Source: Candidatus Latescibacterota bacterium | Lineage (GTDB): Bacteria; Krumholzibacteriota; Krumholzibacteriia; WVZY01; JAKEHA01 | Assembly (NCBI GenBank): GCA_022615275.1 | Contig: JAKEHA010000118.1 | Location: 1 to 15,718, forward strand | Direction of reading: 5' to 3' | Length of the DNA: 15,718 bases | Shown here: in pieces, positions 7,761 to 13,886 of the stretch | How positions within the stretch are numbered: the first letter of the stretch is position 1 | How the letters are laid out: the number at the start of each line of letters is the position of its first letter | Translations under genes and position numbers: made by a program | The notes under the pieces: model-generated | Databases searched by the model: none | Seen by the model: only the letters and a program-made list of their open reading frames with translations | What the model was told of the DNA's origin: nothing

Positions 7761-10736
7761 ATGACCCTCGCTCCCGGTACCAAACTCGGTCCGCACGAAA
7801 TCCTCTCGCCGCTCGGCGCGGGCGGGATGGGCGAAGTCTACCGCGCGCGCGACACGCGTTTGAGTCGTGAAGTCGCCGTCAAAGTTCTCCCGTCTCATCT
7901 TTCGACGAACGTCGAGATGCGCGCGCGCTTCGTGCGCGAAGCGTCCGCGATTGCCGCTCTCAAGCACCCCAGCATCGTCACCGTTCACTCCATCGAGGAA
8001 GTTGCCGGCGTCCACTTCATGGTGATGGAGCTGGTCGAAGGTCGAACGCTCGCGCACGTCATATCCGACGGCGACATGCCGCTGGCACGGCTCCTGGAGG
8101 TCGCCGAACCGCTCGCCGACGGTGTCGCGGCCGCACACGCGAAGGGCATCGTGCACCGCGACTTGAAGCCCGCCAACATCCTGGTGGACGCGAACGGGCG
8201 CGTGAAGATTCTCGACTTCGGGCTGGCCAAGCTTTCCGAGCGGCCGATTCTCGAATCGGACCAGACGATCGGCTCGGACTCGCGCACGCGCGACGGGCAG
8301 ATTCTGGGCACGGTGGCGTACATGTCGCCCGAGCAGGCCGAGGGACTGCCCGTGGACCATCGCTCGGACATCTTTTCGCTGGGCATCGTTCTCTATGAAA
8401 TGGCGACGGGCAAGAATCCGTTCCAGCGGCCGACGACGGTCACGACGCTGTCGGCCATCTTGAAGGACACGCCGCCAGCGATCTCGGAGTTGCGGCCGCT
8501 GCCGCCGGCGCTCGACCACATCGTGTCGCGTTGCCTGGCGAAGTCACCCGACGCCCGCTACCCTTCGGCGGCGGAATTGCGCGACGATCTGCGCGCTCTG
8601 CAAACGAGCGTGACCGCGGAGCGCTTCGCGACCCCGAAGCCGGCGACGCTGCTCGCGACCATTCGCAAGCCGCACATCGCGGTACCTGTTGCGGCCGTGT
8701 TGCTCACGGCGGTCGCGGTGTCCGCGTGGTCGTTCCACCGCTCGTCGAAAACGCGCTGGGCACGGCAGGAGGCGCTGCCGGAGATCGAGCGACTGCTCGA
8801 TGCGACGCCCTGGACCGGAGGCGTGGGACTGTGGGAGGCGTTCGAACTCGGCACCGAGGCCGAACGCTACCTACCGGACGATCCCGTTTTGCACGAGTTG
8901 CGCGAGCGCTACGCGGCGCCGATGACCATCCATACCGAGCCGGCGGGGGCGCGCGTGCACGCGCGCCCGTACGCGGCGAGCGACAGCGCGTGGAGCTTCG
9001 TGGGCGAGACGCCCATCGATACGCTGCCCTTCGTGCGCGGTTCGTTCGTGATCAGAATCGAGAAGAACGGCTACGTGCCGGTCCACGACGTTTTCTGGAA
9101 CGGGTTCTACGATCAGGAGAATAGCGTCTACGAGTTGAAGCGCCCCGACCAGGTCCCGCGCGGGATGGTCTGGGCCCCCGCCCGGGCGCCGCGCGTTCGC
9201 TCGGACGGTGCCACCGAAGGCGTGCACCTCCCCGGCATCGAGCACCTGGAGCCGCAGGAACTCGGCGGCTTCTTCGTGGATCGCTACGAAGTGACGAATC
9301 GGGACTACAAGACCTTCGTCGACGGCGGCGCGTACGGTGATCCCACGTTCTGGACGCAACCGTTCGTCGAGAATGGGAAGGCCGTGGAATGGAAGGAGGC
9401 CGTGGCGCGCTTCGTCGACACGACCCAGCGTCCGGGGCCGGCCGGCTGGGAAGTGGGCGACTATCCCGAGGGCACCGACCACCACCCCGTCACCGGCATC
9501 AGTTGGTACGAGGCGGCGGCGTTCGCCGAGTTTGCGGGCAAGCAGCTTCCCACCGTGTATCATTGGGACCGCGTAGCGCTCACGTGGGCGAGCGGCGACA
9601 TCGTGCCGCTGAGCAATCTCACGACCGACCGGCCCGCGAATACCGGCACCACGCGGGGAATGAACCGATACGGGGCTTACGACCTCGCGGGCAACGCACG
9701 CGAGTGGTGCGTCAACGCGACCAGTCTCGGCGACCGTTTCATTCTGGGCGGCGGTTGGAACGATCCACCGTACGCATTCAACGACGCCTACGCGCAATCG
9801 CCCTGGGACCGATCGGAGACGAACGGGTTTCGCTGCATTCGTTACGCGGGGACCGGTGTGGATCGCGCCGCGCTCGAAGACACCATCGCGGTGCCGTTTC
9901 GCGACTTCATGAACGAACCGCCCGTTTCCGAGGAGACCTTCGCACTCTACCTCAACCAGTTTCGCTACGACATGACGCCGCTCGACGCGGTGATCGAAGA
10001 GAAGCGCGAAACCGACGGCTACATTCGCGAGAAGATCGTGTTCGACGCGGCCTACGGGGGCGAGCGCATGACCGCGTACTTGTTCCTGCCGAAGAAGGGC
10101 AAACCGCCCTACCAGACCGTGGTCTACTTTCCGGGATCGGGGTCCATTCACACGCGCTCCAGCCCCGACCTCGAACCCGGCGCGAACGCGTTCATCCTGA
10201 AGAGCGGCCGGGCCTTCGTGTGGCCGGTGTTGAAGAGCACCTACGAGCGCGGCGACGACCAGACCTCCGACTACCCGGACGAGAGCAGCCGCTACAAGGA
10301 CCACGTCGTGATGTGGACGAAGGACATCATGCGGACCATCGACTATCTCGAGACGCGGGTCGAAATCGATGCGAGCCGGCTCGCGTTCCTGGGCGTCAGT
10401 TGGGGCGCCGCGCAAGGGCCGATCGTGCTGGCGGTCGAACCGCGCCTCAAAGTGGGCATCGTGGTGGTGGCGGGCCTGCTCTTCCAGCCCTCGCAGCCCG
10501 AGGCCGACCCCATTCACTACGTGCGCCGCACCCGCGTTCCGGTCTTGATGCTGAACGGGAAATACGACTTCTTCTTTCCGTACGAGACCTCGCAGGTCCC
10601 CTTCTATGAGCTCCTCGGAACTCCCAAAGAGCACAAGAAGATGGTCGTGCACGAGGTGGGACACGCCGTACCCGCCACCGATCGCGCGCGCGAGTCGCTG
10701 GCGTGGCTGGATAAGTATCTCGGGCCGGTGCGATAA
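7761..10736 (+). CDS. Ser/Thr kinase–SUMF1-like–alpha/beta hydrolase fusion
   Basis: This 991-residue protein has three enzyme-like parts. (1) A Hanks-type kinase at about 14-285 with all key residues: glycine loop GAGGMGEV (19-26), K41, E60, HRDLKPAN (132-139, D134), DFG (152-154), SPE (189-191) and D203. (2) A membrane helix at about 307-325, then a PEGA-like beta segment (388-440) and a SUMF1/FGE-like fold at about 465-695 (FFVDRYEVTNRDY, PVTGISWYEAAAFAEFAGKQLP, GNAREWC, GFRC). The catalytic cysteine pair of true formylglycine-generating enzymes is missing, so a binding or other role is likelier. (3) A C-terminal alpha/beta hydrolase (about 755-990) with GVSWG (S880), D936 and H968, an intact-looking triad of the acetyl-xylan esterase/dienelactone hydrolase type. 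By topology the kinase should be cytoplasmic and the rest outside. The start is fixed by an in-frame TAA immediately before the ATG. Kinase plus SUMF1 fusions are known; the substrate is not. Confidence 0.92.
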   Translation: MTLAPGTKLGPHEILSPLGAGGMGEVYRARDTRLSREVAVKVLPSHLSTNVEMRARFVREASAIAALKHPSIVTVHSIEEVAGVHFMVMELVEGRTLAHVISDGDMPLARLLEVAEPLADGVAAAHAKGIVHRDLKPANILVDANGRVKILDFGLAKLSERPILESDQTIGSDSRTRDGQILGTVAYMSPEQAEGLPVDHRSDIFSLGIVLYEMATGKNPFQRPTTVTTLSAILKDTPPAISELRPLPPALDHIVSRCLAKSPDARYPSAAELRDDLRALQTSVTAERFATPKPATLLATIRKPHIAVPVAAVLLTAVAVSAWSFHRSSKTRWARQEALPEIERLLDATPWTGGVGLWEAFELGTEAERYLPDDPVLHELRERYAAPMTIHTEPAGARVHARPYAASDSAWSFVGETPIDTLPFVRGSFVIRIEKNGYVPVHDVFWNGFYDQENSVYELKRPDQVPRGMVWAPARAPRVRSDGATEGVHLPGIEHLEPQELGGFFVDRYEVTNRDYKTFVDGGAYGDPTFWTQPFVENGKAVEWKEAVARFVDTTQRPGPAGWEVGDYPEGTDHHPVTGISWYEAAAFAEFAGKQLPTVYHWDRVALTWASGDIVPLSNLTTDRPANTGTTRGMNRYGAYDLAGNAREWCVNATSLGDRFILGGGWNDPPYAFNDAYAQSPWDRSETNGFRCIRYAGTGVDRAALEDTIAVPFRDFMNEPPVSEETFALYLNQFRYDMTPLDAVIEEKRETDGYIREKIVFDAAYGGERMTAYLFLPKKGKPPYQTVVYFPGSGSIHTRSSPDLEPGANAFILKSGRAFVWPVLKSTYERGDDQTSDYPDESSRYKDHVVMWTKDIMRTIDYLETRVEIDASRLAFLGVSWGAAQGPIVLAVEPRLKVGIVVVAGLLFQPSQPEADPIHYVRRTRVPVLMLNGKYDFFFPYETSQVPFYELLGTPKEHKKMVVHEVGHAVPATDRARESLAWLDKYLGPVR

Positions 10737-10750
10737 GCCGCACGTGCCCC

Positions 10751-10759
10751 GGAGGAGGT
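10751..10759 (+). promoter_or_regulatory. strong ribosome binding site of selD
   Basis: GGAGGAGGT is a near-perfect Shine-Dalgarno, 9 bases before the ATG at 10769. It matters because the usual ORF reading misses this start: an in-frame UGA follows 18 codons later. The site supports translation beginning upstream of that UGA. Confidence 0.8.
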
Positions 10760-10768
10760 GACAATCCC

Positions 10769-11818
10769 ATGTCCGAGAAGGACCGTTTGTTTCGTTTGAC
10801 CGAGTTCGCGGCATGCGCCGGTTGAGCCTCTAAGTTCAGCGCGGCGGGGCTGCGCGATATACTGGCCAAGCTGCCGATTCCGACCGACCCCAACGTCCTC
10901 GTGGGTCACGCCGGGAGCGACGACGCTGGGGTCTATCGACTCTCGGACGACTCCGCGATGGTGGTCACGGTGGACTTCTTCACGCCCATCGTCGACGACG
11001 CGTACGACTACGGCCGCGTCGCGGCGACCAACGCGCTCTCGGACGTGTACGCGATGGGCGGGCGGCCCATCGTGGCGCTCAACATCGCGGGCTTTCCCGA
11101 GAACAAGATCCCGGCCGACGTCCTGGGCGAGATCATCCGCGGGGGCGCGGACGTCGCGCGCGCGGCGGGCGTTTCCATCCTGGGCGGCCACACCGTCAAC
11201 GATGCAGAAGTGAAGTATGGACTCGCCGTGATCGGGATGATCGACCCGCGCCGCATCGTGCGCAACACGGGCGCGCGCCCGGGCGACGTCTTGATTCTGA
11301 CCAAGCCCATCGGGACCGGCGTGCTCGCCACCGCGCTCAAGCAGCGCGCGCTCTCACCGGAGCGGACCAAGATGCTGGTCGATTCGATGACGCTGCTGAA
11401 CAAGGACGCGTCCGAGGCGATGTCGCGCCACGACCCCCACGCATGCACCGACATCACCGGCTACGGATTGATCGGACATGCCAACGAGATGGCGGAAGGG
11501 AGCGGCGTCACTATCGTGCTGTGCGCCGCCAGCGTCCCGCTGCTCGAAGGGGCGCGCGAGGCGGTCGAGAAGGGCTACCTCACCGGCGGCGGCCACGCGA
11601 CGCGCCGCTTCATGCAGGACAAGGCGCGCGTCTCACCGTCCGTTGACGAAACCACCACGTCCCTTCTCTTCGACCCGCAGACCTCGGGCGGCCTGCTGAT
11701 CGCCGTCGCGCGCGCGCGCGCGGACGCGCTGCTCGCGGACCTCGAGAAGAACCATCCCCGCGCCGCCGCCGTGGGCGAATGCGTCGCGCGCCGCGACGTC
11801 AGCGTCGTCGTCGAATGA
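10769..11818 (+). CDS. selD: selenide, water dikinase (SelD), selenoprotein with UGA=Sec19
   Basis: SelD makes selenophosphate from selenide and ATP, the selenium donor for Sec-tRNA and selenouridine. Read through one in-frame UGA (10823-10825), the protein is 349 residues, the family's normal length. The active-site start reads LTEFAACAG-U-ASKFS, aligning with E. coli LTQYSHGAG-C-GCKIS: U19 replaces catalytic Cys17, K22 matches catalytic Lys20, and the second cysteine is Ser21. Later motifs are intact: GSDDAGVY, TVDFFTPIVDD (D69), ATNALSDVYAMGG (N88, D92), GGHTVND, TKPIGTG, DITGYGLIGHANEMA, TGGGHATRR and DPQTSGGLL. If UGA were a stop, the 18-codon leader and its strong Shine-Dalgarno would be pointless. 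An in-frame GTG at 10901 would start only after the catalytic segment. The stop overlaps the next gene's start as ATGA, suggesting co-translation. The host must carry selA, selB and selC elsewhere. Confidence 0.95.
10837..10855 (+). promoter_or_regulatory. candidate bacterial SECIS hairpin in selD
   Basis: Bacterial SECIS elements lie inside the coding region just 3' of the UGA and bind SelB. Here 11-13 bases after the UGA two alternative short stems are possible: CAGC/GCTG (10837-10840 with 10849-10852, 8-base loop) or GCGC/GCGC (10839-10842 with 10852-10855, 9-base loop). Both put a G-rich loop about 15-25 bases past the UGA, in the expected window. The stems are only 4 bp, so exact pairing is uncertain; the position follows from the selenocysteine call. 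Confidence 0.45.
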
Positions 11819-12225
11819 AAGACCGCTTCGACATCTTGCTGCTCGCGATGATCGCGCTCCAGCTCGTGCACGCGGTCGAGGAGTTCGTGCTCGAGTTTTG
11901 GAACGCGTTCCCGCCCATGCGCGCGGTCTACGGCGGCGTTCCCGGCCTGGGCCCGCGCGTCTTCGTGCTCTTCCACTCGCTGTTGATTCTGTTCGGATTG
12001 TGGTGCTACCGCGAGATGCGGCGGGGACGCATTCCGCCGCGCGCCGCGATCGGGGCGTGGATCCTGATCCAGGGCGTCACGCTCTTCGTGCACGTCGCGT
12101 GGTTCGTCGTCGACTCGAGCTACCAGCCGGGTCTGGCGACCACGCCGTTGTTCGCCGCCACCATCGCGGCCGCGATCCTAGTGCTCAAGCGGGAACCGGT
12201 TGCGAACGGGAGAGGGGACGACTAG
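11815..12225 (+). CDS. HXXEE-motif integral membrane protein
   Basis: This protein of 136 residues has about four membrane helices (roughly 5-28, 48-64, 77-99 and 109-124). Its first helix contains H19-A-V-E22-E23, the signature of the HXXEE family (a Pfam family of unknown function). Two further histidines in or near helices (H54, H93) and the YQPGLATTPL segment near 103-112 fit that family and could form a metal- or heme-like polar site in the membrane, which is a guess. The ATG at 11815 overlaps the selD stop (ATGA) and is preferred to an in-frame upstream ATG at 11779, which would add only an arginine-rich stretch read from selD. The coupling suggests co-expression with selD but does not prove a role in selenium metabolism. 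The stop lies in a CTAG shared with the convergent peptidase gene. Confidence 0.75.
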   Translation: MKDRFDILLLAMIALQLVHAVEEFVLEFWNAFPPMRAVYGGVPGLGPRVFVLFHSLLILFGLWCYREMRRGRIPPRAAIGAWILIQGVTLFVHVAWFVVDSSYQPGLATTPLFAATIAAAILVLKREPVANGRGDD

Positions 12226-13586
12226 AACATCGCGGCGGTCAAGCCCGGTGCAGGCGCGCGCGCGGGGGCTTGCACCACCGTCGTGCGATCCAGACCTTCG
12301 TTGAGCGCCTCGTACATGCGGGAGAGATACGCGTCGCGCACCGCGTTGAAGGAGACGATTTCGCTCTGCTTGACGGGCTCCTTGGCGGGCAGATCGAGCA
12401 TGCGCGGGTTGACCCAGCGGCCGTTCTTCTTCATTCGGTAGCACAGGTGCGGCCCCGTCGCGAGGCCAGTCGATCCCACGTAACCGATCACTTGCCCCTG
12501 GGTCACACGCGTGCCGGGACGCACGCCCTTCGCGAAGCCGGACAGGTGCAAGTAGTACGTCTCGTAGGTCTTGTTGTGGTGGATGCGGACGTAGTTGCCG
12601 TTGCCGCTCTGGTAGTTAGCGGCCAGCACCAGCCCGTCGCCGGTGGCGTACACCGGTGTCCCGCGCGACGCGGCGTAGTCGACGCCGAAGTGCGGCTTGT
12701 AGACGCGCTGGACCGGGTGCAGCCGGCGGCTGGAATAATTCGACGAGATGCGCGAGAACTTCATGGGCGCGCGGCGCATCGACTTCTGCATCGACTTGCC
12801 GTCGAGCGCGTAGTAACCGACCGCGCCGGTTTGCGGCGTGAATCGAACGGCGTTGTGCTCCTTGCCGAGGTTGACGATGCGCGCCGCCAGCACGGTACCC
12901 AGCGCGGTATAGCCGGTCTCATAGGTGCGGCGTTCATAGAGCAGCGCGTATTGGTCGCCCTGGCGCAGGTCCTTGGCCAAGTCCAGGGTCCAACCGAAGA
13001 TCTCGTCGATCGATCCCGCCAGCTCGGTCTCCGCACCCTGCGACTGCAGAGAGGCGAAGATGGAGTCGTAGATGGTGCCGTGTGTCACGTGATAGCTGAT
13101 CTCGAAAGGCACCTGCTCGACGGCGGCGGTGAAGAGTTCGACACCGCGGCGCACGCACACGAACTCGGCCGGGCTGGTATATAGAATGAGGCTGTCGATC
13201 TCGCCCGCTTCGTTGGTGTAGAGGTCGAACGTCTGCCCCTTTCGGACGCGACGCCAGTCGAAGGTCTTTTTGGTCTCGCGCGTCATGGTGTCGATTTCGA
13301 AGGCCGACACGCCGAGGGCGCGCAATTCGTCGTACATCGTGCTGTTCTTGCCGATGGCACCCCGCACGGGTTCGGGCTTGACGGGGGCGGCGACGAACGC
13401 GGGGCCGTCTCCGTCGAAGGAGCCGTCCGTCATGATCATCTTTCCGTCCTCGGTATAGAGGCATCCCACCGTCTCCGGCTCGGGGACCTGGATACGGTCC
13501 CAGACGGGCCGAACGACCGGCTCCTGGCCAGCGAAAGCCATGACCACGATGATTCCGGCGACGAGTGGGGTGGAGCGTCTCTGCAT
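12222..13586 (-). CDS. M23 family (LytM/MepM-like) peptidoglycan endopeptidase
   Basis: This 454-residue protein has an N-terminal hydrophobic segment (residues 7-20, signal or anchor). Two LysM/OapA-like regions follow (about 90-150 and 160-250; the second resembles the MepM region before the catalytic domain), then a LytM catalytic domain at about 275-400. Landmarks: KFSRISSNYSSRRLHPV (276-292), HFGVD with zinc ligands H299 and D303, YYLHLS with H347, and GPHLCYR with H380 and C382. MepM-type proteins cut peptidoglycan cross-links for cell-wall growth in the periplasm. In most M23 enzymes the last motif is HLH and its second His binds zinc; here it is Cys382, which could also bind zinc, a variant I believe occurs in other lineages. 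The gene runs opposite to selD and ends in the same CTAG as the HXXEE gene. The start ATG is preceded by an AT-rich stretch (13587-13615) likely to hold its promoter. Confidence 0.9.
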   Translation of the reverse strand: MQRRSTPLVAGIIVVMAFAGQEPVVRPVWDRIQVPEPETVGCLYTEDGKMIMTDGSFDGDGPAFVAAPVKPEPVRGAIGKNSTMYDELRALGVSAFEIDTMTRETKKTFDWRRVRKGQTFDLYTNEAGEIDSLILYTSPAEFVCVRRGVELFTAAVEQVPFEISYHVTHGTIYDSIFASLQSQGAETELAGSIDEIFGWTLDLAKDLRQGDQYALLYERRTYETGYTALGTVLAARIVNLGKEHNAVRFTPQTGAVGYYALDGKSMQKSMRRAPMKFSRISSNYSSRRLHPVQRVYKPHFGVDYAASRGTPVYATGDGLVLAANYQSGNGNYVRIHHNKTYETYYLHLSGFAKGVRPGTRVTQGQVIGYVGSTGLATGPHLCYRMKKNGRWVNPRMLDLPAKEPVKQSEIVSFNAVRDAYLSRMYEALNEGLDRTTVVQAPARAPAPGLTAAMF

Positions 13587-13886
13587 GTAATCTAACTCAC
13601 ATTGTTAATAGCGGTTACAGCCCGTCGAGGCGGGGCCGAATCAACCTATCATCGACCCTTCGTACCGCCGGAGCAAGCCCTTTTTGGGGGCTCCCACGGC
13701 AGCGGCTGCAACTTCCATTCCGCGAACGAGGGTTTCGTATCGTGCCCGATCGGGGAGGAGCGCGGTGTGGTGTTCGGCTGGGGTTCGCGGAGAAACCGAA
13801 TCCGCCGGTCGGGAACGCAAACCGGCGGATTCGTCAGGGGCGGCGAAGACGGACTCACCGCCGAAAGAGAGTTTGCACCTCGAACG
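13587..13886 (-). other. intergenic region between two minus-strand genes
   Basis: This 300-bp gap separates the M14 carboxypeptidase (ending at 13887) from the M23 peptidase (starting at 13586), both on the minus strand. It contains a terminator-like hairpin (13797-13833) near the first and an unusually AT-rich patch (13587-13615) just before the second. On the minus strand that patch includes TATTAA and TAGATT as possible -10 boxes and GTGAG as a weak Shine-Dalgarno; no -35 stands out, so no promoter is placed. A further small hairpin (AGCCC/GGGCT, 13676-13692) is of unknown meaning. Open frames here lack any recognisable protein character. Confidence 0.6.
13797..13833 (-). terminator. terminator-like hairpin after the M14 gene
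   Basis: A perfect 13-bp inverted repeat, CGAATCCGCCGGT (13797-13809) with ACCGGCGGATTCG (13821-13833), has an 11-base loop. It lies about 54 bases past the carboxypeptidase stop. On the minus strand it is followed by GTTTCT, a short U-rich tract; on the plus strand no U tract follows, so termination of the minus-strand gene is the natural reading. The weak U tract leaves some doubt. Confidence 0.65.

Noticed and set aside
7761..10736. Formylglycine-generating (sulfatase-activating) activity of the kinase fusion
   Set aside because: The paired catalytic cysteines of that enzyme are missing and no sulfatase gene lies nearby.
10728..10743. GTGCG/CGCAC hairpin around the kinase stop codon, as a terminator
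   Set aside because: The stem is only 5 bp, there is no U tract, and the selD ribosome site begins 8 bases later.
8871..10814. Minus-strand open frame of 647 codons
   Set aside because: It mirrors the kinase/SUMF1/hydrolase gene, which has clear family motifs; the antisense protein shows none.
11706..11730. GCGCGC tract inside selD, as a repeat element
   Set aside because: It encodes the in-frame Ala/Arg stretch of SelD and reflects codon bias rather than a separate element.
10901..11818. selD starting at the GTG codon 10901
   Set aside because: It would lack the catalytic segment and has no good ribosome site; reading the UGA as selenocysteine gives a full-length family match from 10769.
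11898..13184. Plus-strand open frame of 428 codons
   Set aside because: It is antisense to the clearly recognisable M23 peptidase and overlaps the HXXEE gene; long shadow frames are expected in GC-rich DNA.
13670..13694. Hairpin around CCCTTTTTGGGGG, as a terminator
   Set aside because: The T-run is in the loop, not after the stem, on either strand; its role is unclear.
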